This document shows, in pieces, positions 48,601 through 60,852 of a stretch of 64,000 bases of DNA. A program made the position numbers and the translations under genes. Below the pieces are notes generated by a model. The model worked only from the letters and a program-made list of their open reading frames with translations, was not told where the DNA came from and did no database searches. This DNA comes from Nageia nagi (lineage: Eukaryota > Pinophyta). Numbering within the stretch: position 1 is the stretch's first letter; each line of letters begins with the position of its first letter. The stretch lies in assembly GCA_050084985.1 (NCBI GenBank), contig JBITNC010000002.1:20274001-20338000 (forward strand). Direction: 5' to 3'.

Positions 48601-50444
48601 AAATTGTTTTTGAAGTCATTTTTGGCCATTTCAAAGTTTAAAACACCTTCCCCACTCATTCCCCATCCATCTAAGGTGTTAAAACTTGATTTCGGCATCA
48701 TTTGCCAATTTCACCAATTTTCACCATTTTTTCTTGTTTAAAAAGTCAACTTTTTGAGCAAAAAATTGAAAATTCTCCAAAAGTCCCAATTTTTTGCCAA
48801 GGCATTTTCCTTTGAATCAGATACCCTTGTGTTATCTCAAACTCACTCAAAAGGCCTTGAACCTTGCAAATTTTGGTATTTTCGATGATGGCACACTTAA
48901 AAGTAATCCAATTTTCCAAAATCCCTCTTTGTTTGCCAAGAAAGTGCCATTAGCTTTCCAGGACTCTTCTAACTCTAGATTGTCCACCTAAACAAGAACA
49001 AAATGGCGTTAGTCACACAGAACATCAAAGATAGGAAAACAGATGAAAGGAGTCAGATTTGCCATCTGGTGCAAGGAAATGGTCAAAACCAATAAGGCCA
49101 TCCTGGAGCATCTGCTATCAAACAAAAGAATCCTCCAAACAACCCATTGGGCCATCAAGAACATAGAAATGCTCATGGAAGATGACTTTGAAGCCAAAAT
49201 CGTAACAAATATAGAAGCCATCTTCTCACCACTGCCAAAATAGAAAGGGGTCTATTTTGGCAAGTTTTTGATATGTAAGCCAAATATTTGGCCAACATAG
49301 TGGATTCCCACTATGTCCAATTGTAATCTTAATTAGCATTTTCAATTAGCTTGTAAATAGTTGTTAGTGTTACATTTAAGATTAGGGTTTTGAAACTTAT
49401 TTCTAGGGTTTCAATAGTGACTTTTAGGGTTTCCAAAAGTATATAAGTAAGAGACATGGGGTCTCATTTTCAGCAGAGCTCATTTTGCGAAAAAAGTGAA
49501 ACTTTTGTAAGAGAGGAGCAAATTGATGTATCCTTGCACAACTCTTTTATAAATTAATACAAAGTGGTTAAGGCAAAGATCGAGATTATTTATCCATTTA
49601 TAGTGTTATGAATTGTTTCTTAAGGATTATCATTGCTCGTTTGATGCTTTCGCGTCCTTCCTTTGAAAACTCAAGAGTTTTAGGAAATTGTATCATTGCT
49701 TTATTCTTTAAAGTGTTGGAAATCATTCTTTGATAATTGCTTGGTTCATAGCACAGACTAGATGAGGTATTTTGAATTTGTTTCTTGTTTTATGACATCA
49801 AACTAGAGGTTTACATCCAAACTCTTATTCTTCCCACGTTCTTCCACCACATCCATTTGATTGCTCCCAATAGGCATTCCTCCCCATTCCTCTTTGGAAC
49901 AACTCAAATGTTCGCAAAGCTGGATGAATTGGATGAAATCCCTAAACTACTCCAAAAAGGATGAACTTTTTAGACAATACTTCATCGTGGTGACTCGTTT
50001 GGTATTTGACAAAGTATCCATTTCCATTTCACAAGTGTAGTCTCTCACTTTACAGTATTTTATTTATGCTTTCAAAACCAAATACAATCGTTAAGTCCAC
50101 GCATAGATATTTTGAATAAACTCTATACATCAAATAAAACAACGTTGGTTAACACACTCCTACCTCTCATTTCATTCCATTGAGGCTGATTCCAAAGAGG
50201 GATACCGCACTTTCTTTCATCTATCCCTAGACCAGAAACACTTGCTCAAGAACGAGATCTCACTTGGCAGGCATACCTACAACGTCAAAATGTTGAGTAG
50301 GTGTTTCGACAAAAGCCTTGGAGGTACCCAATTCTTTTCAAACGGAGGAATTGGTGACACATTCCCAACTATGTTGTTGGGCAGCTTGTGATTCCTGCAC
50401 GCGATCTTCAGAGGGTCGCTACGGGAAAGAAAAGCATCCCAACA
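45620..50444 (+). mobile_element. Long LTR, copy 2 (4.8 kb), probable solo LTR
   Basis: Starts TGTTGTGACCACACAACACA, matching the start of copy 1 (TGTTGTACCCACACAACGCA), and ends AAGCATCCCAACA. The possible target duplication is decayed (GCTAT left, ACTAC right). It has 58-bp-type repeats (45960-46220), a four-unit array of about 360 bp (46531-47860), a TATATAAG box near 49440 and the AGCAAATTGATGTA block near 49520. No ORF of known function. Confidence 0.75.
46531..47860. repeat. Four tandem units of about 360 bp in long LTR copy 2
   Basis: Landmark GAAAATCTrAGAG.GAGGTAGGGTG...AAAT starts near 46531, 46903, 47251 and 47616. Each unit contains TAGGCACTGGTTTT and, about 80 bases later, its inverse AAAACCTGCGCCTAC, so the units can form hairpins. 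The period is close to twice the 183-bp unit of copy 1. Confidence 0.75.
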
Positions 50445-51020
50445 ACTACTAATATAGTAAATATAATGACCCAAAATGGTGGGTTTCATTCATGAGCACC
50501 ACATCAACTTACTATTTTAGCTCATGTAGTGGGATGTCCCTCCTTTAGGAGGATTTATTTACTTTTATGTTTTGGTGTCATTTAGAAAATAATATTTGGC
50601 CCTATGATTTTGTGCATTCCTTTCTTGAGTGCAAAAATGCATTAAATGAGCATTTTAAGGTGGGCATCCCTCTTCTAGGGGCTATTAGGAGTAATTTTGG
50701 ATAAATAGGATTATTTTATTATTTTAGGACTTTTTGGTGTAATTCTATAATTTGAGAATTTAATTTGTCATCCCAAGGTGGGACGCCAAAGTAGGAGTGT
50801 ATTTTGTAAAAGTAGAAAATATTTGGACTAGGTCAGCTAGTCATCAAAAAGAGACAGTTTCACTATTTAAGGAGAGAGGGAAGTAGATGTGGATGAATAT
50901 CCCAAAAGAACACAAACAAGTAAGCAAGGTTCATATGTTGATTATGATCACCGACTTAACTTCATCTGTGTCAGTTCATTGCTCATTTTCTGCATCAACC
51001 TTTTGAGATCTCCAATTTCA
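50445..51020. other. Short LTR-like remnant between long LTR copy 2 and gag
   Basis: Contains GGGATGTCCCTCCTTTAGGAGG near 50531 and GGGCATCCCTCTTCTAGGGG near 50663, reminiscent of the TGTAATGTCCC LTR family, but no ends could be fixed. Confidence 0.4.
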
Positions 51021-51025
51021 TTGTT

Positions 51026-51990
51026 TTATCTAGAAGGACTTGTGGCTAGTGTGGTGGGATTCAGACATGAGGGCTGAGTAGGAATATTGGTGGATGGAGG
51101 AAGGAAAGTGGAATTAGTATTTACAGATGGATTGTTCATGAATGAACTAGGTTGTTGGGCAACCAATCCATTGGCATGATTAACATTAGTAACCGATGAA
51201 TATGGGTAGTACAATAGTGTCGAAGAGTTGGGCTGAATGGAATTGTTAGACATAGCAAAATTCGGCATACCTTGAGAATTGAGATTTGAAGGGTATGCAT
51301 TTGAAGGATGTATTGCCTAATTTGTACTAACATTCATACCACCAATACCTTGTGGATTAAGCTATTGTTCAACTTTGATTGCTTTTGCATAAGCCAATGG
51401 TAATGAGGTAACTACAGCCTCTCTTTCCACAAAAGTTGAAGTCCATGGATCTAATGTTCTGAAATATATTTGGAGAGCAAAGTCTTGTGATACTTTGCAA
51501 GGATCTAGGATCTATCAACTTGTTATATGCCTTTTGAAACCTATCATTAAATAGTCTTATTGGCTTATGAGTTCTTGAAATTACGGCAAACTCATGGTAT
51601 AGAAGGGTTGGATCAACGAGCACCCTGAACTGATTGATAAATGCTTGTTCAAGTTGATCCCATGAAGTAATTGATCTTTTTGCTAGACTGTCGTACCAAA
51701 GATTGGCATGTTCATCAAAGGTTGTAGGAAACATGGCACAAGCCACATCTTCATGTTGCATTCGTAGCCTAGACAACCCATTTTTGTACCTCTGAATGTG
51801 CTCTTCAGCCATTACTAGGCCATTATGCACATATTTGGGAAGATATTCATCGAGACTTTTGGGAAATGGGCTCACCTAGCAATATTGATCGGACTTCCTT
51901 TCAACCATGCTAACATGGTCGCCATTTGTGCGTTCCAATTGTTAACAAGTGCTTGAACAACTAGTTGCACCATCAGTTGCACAATCTGAG
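51026..51990 (-). pseudogene. Ty3/gypsy gag of the outer element
   Basis: An open frame at 51875-51369 encodes a Retrotrans_gag domain: SLDEYLPKYVHNGLVMAEEH, then FPTTFDEHANLWYDSLAKRS, then WDQLEQAFINQF and LFNDRFQKAYNKL. Upstream, across a stop at 51878, frame fragments continue (QMATMLAWLKGSP). Downstream, 51333-51026 is an Asn/Ser/Pro-rich C-terminal part. The protein has no readable zinc knuckle, and pol is missing to the left. Its leader, primer site and LTR lie at 52000-52179 and 60853 onward, beyond the inserted Tat element. Confidence 0.75.
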
Positions 51991-52179
51991 GACTAATAAT
52001 CGATGGTGTAACAAAGGCATGTGGAGAAGTACATTGTAGTGGAGGTGTACTAGGTTCGGATAAATTGAATTATGATAAAAGATTGCTTGGAGTCTAATTT
52101 GTAGCTTTAGTTGACTACCTTTTTGTTGCCTAAGCGGCCTTCAACCTAGTATATTTTGGTTTTTATGTTTAGGTCCTAG

Positions 52180-52796
52180 TGTAGTAGCTAAATAATAAGA
52201 TTAATGCAAACGGCATTGATTAATGCGATATTGCTCTACTTTATAAATATTGACACATATATCAAAAACATAGCAATAACATGTAACAAGAATGTAGTAG
52301 TGTTTACTTAGATTCTATATTCATTCCGTTAATCTGAAAATGCACAAATGACAAAGCATACATTCATGAACAAGTACGTCGTCAGCACCGTAGGATGAGT
52401 GAAATTACAAACGCAAACAAGAATATAGCGATGAGCGAATTAACGAATAATCAAATTATGAACATACATGCGAGATTTCAGAATAATAGATGCGCAATGT
52501 AGCCAGATAAAGCAAATTGCAATCCTTCAAATGATTTTCAATTGATAATCCTTGCATTAGCTTGAAATGATTATTAGCCCATGATTCACTCATGATCTAA
52601 AGGTCATCAAATGATGCCTTTATATATGATACAAGTTTACATGACTTTGATATTTTAACCCCTTGTACAATCCACAAAGGTCAAATACATGGCCTACACC
52701 TCTTTTATACATTTGTAATCTCTTTTTACATAATAGTTTGTTAAGGGATTAAAATGATTTATTAAATACATAAAGGTTCATTTTGAGACATCTACA
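52180..52796 (-). repeat. 3' LTR of the Tat element
   Basis: 617 bases, TGTAGTAGC...CATCTACA. By eye more than 90% identical to the right LTR. A minus-strand TATA box (CATATATAAAGG) lies at 52617-52628. Confidence 0.92.
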
Positions 52797-53339
52797 TTTG
52801 CCCCTCTTTGGATGTGTGATTGAAACAATGAAATTACATGTCCAAAGAAGAAGTGTAGCCAAGACATTGAAGAAAATTTTCTGATCTTTTTATTGATGTT
52901 GTCTTTTGCTGAAGATGAATGAACGATGTTGAGGGTCCTTATGCTACCCCCCTTTTGTCTTGGGTGCCCTAAGAAAGATCCTTAAGTGGAGTAGCCAAGG
53001 CAAAAGCTACTGAAGAAGCTATCTTCAGGAATACTATTTGAATGATGTGTGGATGACTTTAGAAATCCATATCCAAGGCTAGAGATGGAAGATATGATGT
53101 GCCTCCTTTATATTGTTTCAATCAAGAATTTGGTCATTCCGTCGTGTCTAATACTCGGGAACCATTTGCACTTACGTCCATGCCTCGAGACAAAGAGGTT
53201 ATGCTTTGAAGTAGTGGAAATAACAATGAGATGTATTCCGCCGTCGGCCCAACAGACTATGAGCACAGCATTGGTGCCCTAGTTTTGACTATAAGTTTTG
53301 TCTGTTTCGTTGGATTTGCGTACCTACAATGAAATGTCA

Positions 53340-53935
53340 ATCATAAAACAATGATGGATGCACATAAGTTGTTTCATCCATTGGAGATGATCCAATGTCA
53401 ACATCTTGCTCACGGTTGCATCGCTGGTTTATCTTTTAAGTGAGTGAACTTTCACTAGCCATATCAATGGCCATCGGCGATCATACGTTTGTATGTCTAT
53501 CATCCGAAGATAAGATGCTTTAGATGGATCCAAAGCAAAAACCATGTGGATACACAATAAAATGTATCGTCCATTGGACATGATCCAATGTCAACACATT
53601 GCTCACGGCTGTATCGTCGGTTTATCTTTTAAGTGAGTGAACTCTCACTAGCCATATCATTCGCCATTGGCAATCATACGTTTGTATGTCCATGATCCAA
53701 ACACAATATGCTTTGGATGGGTTCAAAGCAAAAACCATGTGGATACACAGCAAAATGTATCGTCCATTGGAGATGATCCAATGTCAACAAATTGCTCACT
53801 ACTATATCACCGGTTTATCTTTTTAAGTGAGTGAACTCTCACTAGCCGTATCGTTGGCCATCGACGATCATGCATTTTTATGTCCATGATCCGAAGACAT
53901 TAGACTGTCAATTTTTTTTCTTTTGCACGCCGTCA
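53340..53935. repeat. Three tandem units of 193 bp in the Tat 3' UTR
   Basis: TTGGAGATGATCCAATGTCA starts at 53381 and recurs (TTGGACATGA at 53574, TTGGAGATGA at 53767) exactly 193 bases apart, followed each time by GCTCAC...TTTATCTTTT.AAGTGAGTGAACT and CATACGTTTGTATGTC. The array lies between the integrase end and the polypurine tract. Confidence 0.9.
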
Positions 53936-54061
53936 ACATCTTGCTAACAGTCAAGAATGCCGTTGACGCCGTGTTTTGCATGGATCTATACATAAAACAA
54001 AACAAAATTGTGCCCCTGTGTTTGATATGAATTGTTTTGCAGGGGCACAGAGTCGTGTTTG

Positions 54062-55200
54062 TCAAGCGTACAAACGCTTGAGATGGATGGCATTGAAGAT
54101 TTTTGGTTCTTCCTTGCCATCCAAAGTTGATAACTTGTATGCTCTTGATCCTGTTGCATCAACAACAACATATGGTCCCAACCAATTGGGTTCAAATTTT
54201 CCTTTAGCCTCCTCATTTGCTATTGTTTTGTTGATATTCTCTTTTAAGACTAGGTCTCCTATTTTGAACTCCTTAGCTTTTATCTTCTTGACAAATGCTC
54301 TTTTAAGTTTGGCATGGTAGACCTTTTGATGCTCAATGGCTTTGATTCTTTTTTTATCTAACATCTCTAGCTGCAGCAATCTTGTTTTTCTTGCAGCTTC
54401 ATTTGGAAGATCACCTTGTAAAGAGATCCTAAGCGAAGGAATCTCTAACTCAAGTGGGAAAATGGCCTCATCTCCATATACCAATGAGAAGGGGGTTGCC
54501 CCATGGCTGTTCGGACACTAGTTCTGTAGGCCCGTAATGCATATGGCAATTGCTCATGCCAATCTCTTTTGGACTTATCTCGTGTTTTGGCAAGAATACT
54601 CTTAAGTGTCTTGTTTGTTGCTTCAGCTTGCCCATTACCTTGAGGGTAGTAAACTGAAGAAAAGGTTTGTGTGATGTGAAACCTTTTACAAAATGCTTGC
54701 ATATCCTTGCCCTTGAGATTTGGACCATTATCCATGATCAACCTTTGTGGCACACCAAATCTAATGATGATGTATTCTACAAGGAATGCAATAATCTTTT
54801 CTTGTGTCACTGACTTCATGGGGATGGCTTCTGCCCAGTTGGTAGTATATTCTGTAGCTGTGATGACAAATTTGTGTCCTTCTCTAGAATGAGGATTAAT
54901 CAAGCCAATCAAATCTATGCCCCAAGTAGCAAAGGGCCATGGAGAAATAATGAAATTGAGTTCTTGAGTGGGCTATTTTTCTAACTTTGCATGCTTTTGG
55001 CATGGCACACATACTTTCACATGAGTTTGAAAATCTTCTTCCATAGTGGGCCAATAGTACCCTATTCTCAAGATCTTTGTATAAAGAGCTTTAGCATGAA
55101 AATGGCCACCACATAATCCATCATGACCTTGCTCAAAAGTAGTAGCTATCTCATCCTATGTTAAACATCTCAACAAAGCACCATCAAAAGATCTTCTATA
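54062..55200 (-). pseudogene. Tat element integrase
   Basis: The HHCC finger lies around 55130-55000 (GGHFHAKALYTKI, then CVPCQKHAK). The catalytic core at 54912-54445 reads FVITATEYTTNWAEAIPM, LIMDNGPNLKG and NGQAEATNKTLKSIL; the first catalytic Asp is Glu here. A one-base shift near 54505 splits the core from the C-terminal part (54484-54062: VYGDEAIFPLELEIPSLRIS, then GDLVLKENI and GKFEPNWLGPYVV). Confidence 0.88.
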
Positions 55201-55395
55201 TAAAATATCACCAATGATAACATATTTCATAACAGTCCTTCTTAATCTTAATCTATCATTCTTAGTATAACTAGAAGGAACACTTTGGTCTTTTAAGTAG
55301 CTATAGATATCAAAATACCAATCTTGAAAAGCATCATCATTGGCAATAAGACAGGAAAAAATAGAACGAAGATGAGTTGTGTAAGATGGAGAACT

Positions 55396-56298
55396 TCACT
55401 TACGGATAGTGAGAATGGTCTCCTCATCTTCAAGCTCAATTGGTACCAAAGAGGCTGCGCTTGCCATAGTATCTACATATCTGTTATTAATCCTAGGTAT
55501 GGTCTCAACAGTATACCTGTCAAGCCTGTCCAGCAACTCAATCACAACCACCCTATAAGGCATTAACTTCTCATCTTTGATATCATAAGTACTCTTCACT
55601 TGGTTGACAACAAGTCGTGAGTCCCCATAAATTTCTATGTCTATGATTTTCAGTTCTAAAGCTGCCTTCGATCCTAGTATCAAAGCATCATACTCAGCCA
55701 TATTATTAGTGCATTTGAAATCCAATTTATAGGCAATAGGAATTACTTGATTGGTAGGGGAGACCAAAACAATACCCGCCCCTGCTCGGTGAATGCATCT
55801 AGAACCATCAAAATACAAGGACCAGACTACAAGCTCATCCTCTAGAAGACAAATATATTCATCAAGGACGGAGATCTCTTCAAAGTCACGCCACTGGCAT
55901 CCTGTTGACAGTTCATCAGGCCGCTGGCGCCGTGTCTCCTCAAAAATGTCGGGAAATTCTTCATGGATCACCTCCTCGCATTCCTGAGGGAAATCTGCTA
56001 TCAGATCTGCAATGGCCTGTCCTTTAACGGATTTTTGCTTTACCACATTAATATCAAATTCCTACAATAACATTAGCCACTTTGCAAATCTACCGGATAA
56101 GTTTTGTTTAGCCACAAGATATTTTAAAGGATCAAGAGGACTAACAACATATGTAGTGCAATATAACAAGTAATGCCTTAATTTTTCAGTGGTAAATATC
56201 ATAGCAAAGCAAATCTTCTCCATAGGAGTGTACCTTGTCTCATAATCAACCAATGTCTTGCTTAGATAATAGATAGCCTTTTCTTTGTTATTTTCAAT
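55396..56298 (-). pseudogene. Tat element RNase H and second (archaeal-type) RNase H
   Basis: Same frame as RT. First RNase H remnant (56253-56062): VDYETRYTPMEKICFAMIFT and LRHYLLYCTTYVV. After a stop at 56064 the second RNase H (56046-55396): WSLYFDGSRCIHRAGAGIVL, NNMAEYDALILGSKAALEL and IYGDSRLVVNQV. The D, E and D residues of the second catalytic centre (YFDGS, NMAEY, GDSR) are all present. Having two RNase H domains is diagnostic for Tat/Ogre elements. Confidence 0.88.
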
Positions 56299-57171
56299 TT
56301 ATTGACACAGCATGGTTCCTATGGCATACAAGAAGGTTGAAATATACCAGTAAGCAGGTTGGGAAAAATCCAAGGGAACAAGGATAGGGGGGTTAAGCAA
56401 ATATTGCTTGATATCTTCAAATGCTTTTTGGCAATTCACATCCCATGCAAACTTGACATCCTTCTTAAGTAAGTGAGTGAATGGTCTACACTTGTCCCCT
56501 AGTTGTGAGATGAACCTCCTAATTGAATTTATCTTTCCTTGAAGACTTCTAAGTTGTTTCAAGTTTCTAGGGAGAGGCATGTTAATAATAGCTTTTACTT
56601 TCTTAGGATCTACTTCAATTCCTCTATTTGAAACCATGAACCCTAACAATTTTCCAGAAGTAACTCCAAATGCACATTTTGAAGGTTTAAGTCTTAGGTT
56701 GTACCTTTGCAAAATGTCGAATACCTCTTCAAGGGCTTGGAGATGGTCTTGACCTTGCTTTGATTTGACAAGAATGTCATCAATATAAACCTTCACTGTT
56801 TTGTGAATATGCTTATGGAACATACTGACCATGGCTCTTTGATATGTAGCACCTACATTTTTTAGTCCAAAAGGCATAACCTTCCAACAAAAATTGCCCC
56901 AAGGGGTTGTGAAAGTGGTTTTATGTCGATCAACAGGATTATTTAAGATTTGATTGTAACCAGAAAAACCATCCATAAATGACAACATATCATGACCAAC
57001 TATGCTATCAACAATCATATCAATATTAGGTAACATAAAATCATCCTTAGGATAGGCGTTAATATCACGAAAATCGGTACATACCTGTATCTCACCAATT
57101 GGTTTAGTAACAGGAATAACGTTAGACAACCACTCAAAATAATCAATAGGCTCTATGAATCCTGCTTGCAA
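56299..57171 (-). pseudogene. Tat element reverse transcriptase
   Basis: 290 open codons with all core RT blocks: QAGFIEPIDYFEWLSNVIPV, CTDFRDINAYPKDDFMLP, MLSFMDGFSGYNQI, WKVMPFGLKNVGATYQRAM, catalytic VYIDDILVKS, KPSKCAFGV and GFMVSNRGIEVDP, running into the RNase H connection. A frameshift near 57195 separates it from the upstream KALLVKK segment, and a stop at 56301-56299 follows. The catalytic Asp pair is kept. Confidence 0.92.
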
Positions 57172-57308
57172 GTATTTTTCAATCTCTTTTTGACTAACAA
57201 GGCCTTAGAAGGATGCATTTTTCTAGGCTTTTGCTTAATTGGTTTGGCATTTGCTTTTAATGGCAAATTATGCATAACAAATGAAGGATCTAACCTAGGC
57301 ATATCATT

Positions 57309-57752
57309 CTAAGACGAACCAAAATTTTCAGAATGTGTGATGAAGTTAGATTTGTACCTTTCTTGCTCGAAAGAGGCTAGGGCTGCTCCAATTTGAAGCA
57401 ATCTCTCCTTATTTGTAGTGTCGATGTTAATGTTTAGCAACTCTTCTTGTGAAAAGGTGAAATCCTTTTTTGTTGGTAATAATGATGGCAAATCCTCCAT
57501 AGTAAGATCAGCAATCTTAGCTTCTTCTAAGGGCTGAATTTGTAACACATCATGAAAATTGACCTCTTGGCCAAAGTAAGCATATTCATGAAGCATATAA
57601 GAGGCATGACGTTTTTCGTTAGACTTGGGCAATGCTGAATGTGCCCCCAAGTATTCAAGCAAATCATCATCAATACTGAAATAATCAAAGGCAAGAGGTA
57701 AGCTATGATCAATCCACATATCTTCATTAATTTTATCAGATAATTCTATCAC
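57309..57752 (-). pseudogene. Tat element protease-RT linker region
   Basis: Open for 147 codons in a different frame from its neighbours: acidic, with FSQEELLNINI near the end, typical of the poorly conserved spacer between protease and RT in Tat polyproteins. No catalytic motif. Confidence 0.6.
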
Positions 57753-57988
57753 ATTAGATGTTTTAACAAACTATATGGGACCCCATTTTTGTTTGACCTG
57801 TCCATCACTACCTAGACCTATCTTAGTAATCTGTGTTTTTGGAAAAACAGAAAAATCAAACATACTTTGCTCAGTTTTACCTAAACCTCCTCCCTGTACT
57901 TGCAATTGTTAACCATATATTTTTGAACAAAAGTAGAAGGAAAGGTTTTACTTGATTTGGAAGATGCACGTACATCATCTTCAAAAGA

Positions 57989-59221
57989 CTAGTTCATCGT
58001 TTCAGACAAAACAAAGCTGGAAGGATCGTTGACATCATCATCTGTACGACGTTGGTGGCCTGAAACAGCCAACATTCGAGGTTGTCCCAAGTCTTTAACG
58101 GATGCAAAAAAGTTTGTATCATCTAATTTGTAAGTGCCCATACCTGTTTCTGTGATTTGTACCTGTTTATCTGTATTTTCCTCTGGTGTGGGATCATCCA
58201 AGGGTTCTATTTCGAAAAGTGGTGGAACCAAGGCCATCTCCTCAAAGTTAGCAAGATTGCATAGTGTATAGGGCTCAGGATCAACTAAGATTGTATGTAT
58301 TTCTCCTTGGAATACAAATTTCAACCTACCATGTAATGTAGAAGGAATAGCTTCCATATCATGGATCCAAGGTCTTCCTAAAAGCATGTTATAAGACAAC
58401 TTGGAATCATCTACCTGAAACTTGGTCGGAATAGTTCTAACTCCTGTGTTAGTCATGCTGGTAGCTATGCCTAGTGGTTTCTTAGAAGAACTATCATAGG
58501 CTCTAATTTTGAAAGTAGCTTCTTCTAATGGGGGGATGGTTACACCTTTTTCATGTAATTGAGTCAAAAAACAGTTAGAACATACATTCATAGCTGAACC
58601 ATTGTCTATCATGGTCCTTTTGACTTCTCATTCATCTACCATAGCGGTGATATATAAAGCTGCACATTCATCTAGTAGTTCTTAGTTGAGTATTTCAGAC
58701 TTATGAAAGGAGATAGTATCACTTTCCCTAATAGGTTGGAGCTTCTCAGAAAATGTAGCCACTGAAATGTTAGTAGGAACAATTTCATTCTTAAATAAAA
58801 TATATAAAACATCCCTATGAGCTTGAGAAGTAGAAATGAGATCATAAAAGCTAATCTTGGCTAGTGTATTTTTCAATTGATAAATCATACTGTAAACTTT
58901 AGGATCAGGTGGGATAATTACTTGTTCAGTGGTAACTGGATTTGGAACATTGTGTGGACATCCTCTTTGCAAGTTAGCACACACCCCTTAGACTACTATG
59001 ACCACGTTGACGGCATCTTCTTGCTTAGCAAGACGTTCATCAATCTTGTACCTTCCTTGTTCTATGAGGGCTATGATAGTTGCTTCCAATGTTTTGCAAA
59101 AGTTTGTAGCGTGCCCTTTTCGTTGATGATAAGCACAATATGCCTTAAAGTGTCCCAAAAGGGTATCATCATCAACTTTTTCAAGCGGGTGTAGGGGGCC
59201 TTTCTTCATTAAGTCCCTCAA
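57989..59221 (-). pseudogene. Tat element gag C-terminus and aspartic protease
   Basis: One frame with three or more stops (58990-58988, 58684-58682, 58630-58628). It holds the Tat-type gag finger YCAYHQRKGHATNFCKTL near 59125, then a linker, then the retropepsin start MIDNGSAMNVCSNCF (active-site DNGS in place of the usual D-T/S-G) and the flap/C-terminal LLGRPWIHD near 58370. It ends at a stop at 57991-57989. Confidence 0.82.
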
Positions 59222-59921
59222 AAGAATTCTTGGTGGAACTGGAAATGTGTAGTTGGTCTCTTTTGAGGAAGTAGATCTTTTGTGCCTTTGGAGGAGTCTT
59301 GGGTTTATCCACCATATGAACTAGTTTCTCCTCTTTCTTAGCGTATGATTTCCTATTATCTTTGAAAAAGTTGTTAGATGTATATTTAAGCTCTCCTATA
59401 GATAATAAAACTTTCTCTTTTTGTACTAATTGTTGAACTAGAGTACTAAAACCAACATCCTTAGCACTAGGAGCATGCAATTGAAGTAGAGGAATAATAG
59501 ATTCACGAAATATGCCACAAATCTCAAATTCATCTAGTTTAACTCGAGTAGTTTGCCATGCCTTTTTGAAGCGTAAGACATACTTTTCTATGGTTTCGTT
59601 GCTTGCTTGACGAAACACACATAATTCTAATATATTGCCTTGTTCTTTAATATTATGCTTGTATTGACCCATAAATATTCAAAATAAGGTTTTGAAGGAA
59701 TCAATAGACTTACCAGGCAGAGAGTAGAACCACTGAGTAGCATCACCTTTAAAACTCCTTGGTAAGAATTTAGCCATTAACCTCTCATCTGAACCCAGTT
59801 TCAACAAGCACTCCTGAAAGCTAATGAGATGTTGCTTGGGATCCTGTTCGTTGTTGAACATCTCGAACTTGGGGGTCTTGTGATCAGGTGGTAGGGGAAA
59901 ATTGGGAATGTCATCGGTCAA
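59181..59921 (-). pseudogene. Tat element gag, N-terminal and capsid part
   Basis: Starts MTDDIPNFPLPPDHKTPKFE, followed by QHLISFQECLLKLGSDERLM and GDATQWFYSLPGKSI (Retrotrans_gag core). A single in-frame TGA at 59681-59679 interrupts it, and the frame continues with MGQYKHNIKEQ, FRQASNETIEKYVLRFKKAW. A one-base shift near 59270 moves to the next frame. Confidence 0.85.
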
Positions 59922-60210
59922 GGGTGAAACAAAAATGCCATCTTAATCATTAGGATTGGATGGTGTGGTATTAGATGAATCTCTTGGATAAGTCAAGCTC
60001 AAACCTGGATTGTTGTTCACAGCAATCTCTCTTCGCAAATCCATAATATTCATGTTCAGATCCTGAAGCGTGGCTGTGAGTTGATCCATCTTAACGCAGC
60101 TAGCATCCTAAAGATAGAAATATATGGCGCTGGCAGCCTGATCCTAATAAGAAGGGTTAGCACGAGCTCAACTCTAGGGCAAGATAAATCGAGCAGTCAT
60201 GTTCACCAAA

Positions 60211-60852
60211 TGTAGTAGCTAAATAATGCAACTAATGCAAATGGGGTTGATTAATGCAATATTGCTCTACTTTATAAATATTGACGCATATATCAGAAAC
60301 ATGGCAATAACATGTAACAGGAATGCAGTAGTGTTTACTTAGATTCTATATTCATTCCATTAATCAGAAAATGCACAAATGATAGAGCATACATTCATGA
60401 ACAAGTATGCCCTCGGCACCCTAGAATTGGCACACCATCGGCACCGTAGGATGAGCGAAATTACAAACGCGAACAAGAATATAGCGATGAGCGAATTAGC
60501 AAATACTCAAATTATGAACATACATGTGAGTTTACAGAATAATAGATGCGTAATGTAGCCAGATAAAGCAAATTACAATCCTTCAAATGATCTTCAATTG
60601 ATAATCCTTGTATTAGCTTGAAATGATTATTAGCCCATGATTCACTCATGATCTAAAGGTCATTAAATGATGCCTTTATATATGATACAAGTTTACATGA
60701 CTTTGATATTTTGACCCCTTGTACAATCCACAAGGGTCAAATACATGGCCTACACCTCTTTTATAAATTTTTAATCTCTTTTTACATGGTAGTCTGTTAA
60801 GGGATTAAAATGATTTATTAAATACATAAAGGTTCATTTTGAGGCATCTACA
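60211..60852 (-). repeat. 5' LTR of the Tat element
   Basis: 642 bases. It differs from the left LTR by scattered substitutions and an extra stretch of about 25 bases near 60417-60450 made by a local duplication of GGCACC...TCGGCACCGTAGG. The TATA box is at 60672-60683 on the minus strand. The sequence just inside (minus strand TTTGGTGAACATGAC) is the likely primer binding site; its tRNA was not identified. Confidence 0.9.

Larger units (their letters stand above)
52180..60852 (-). mobile_element. Complete Tat-lineage Ty3/gypsy retrotransposon, 8.67 kb
   Basis: Bounded by two LTRs (52180-52796 and 60211-60852) and a perfect target duplication CCTAG (52175-52179 and 60853-60857). Polypurine tract (AAAGAGGGGCAAA, minus strand) sits beside the left LTR at about 52797-52809, so the element reads right to left. 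Order on the minus strand: gag, protease, RT, RNase H, a second (archaeal-type) RNase H, integrase, then a repeat-bearing 3' UTR. The double RNase H places it in the Tat/Ogre group. Stops and shifts throughout make it non-autonomous now. Confidence 0.92.

Noticed and set aside
53976-54521. Plus-strand open frames across the Tat integrase
   Set aside because: They are antisense shadows of the integrase C-terminal domain, which is clearly coded on the minus strand.
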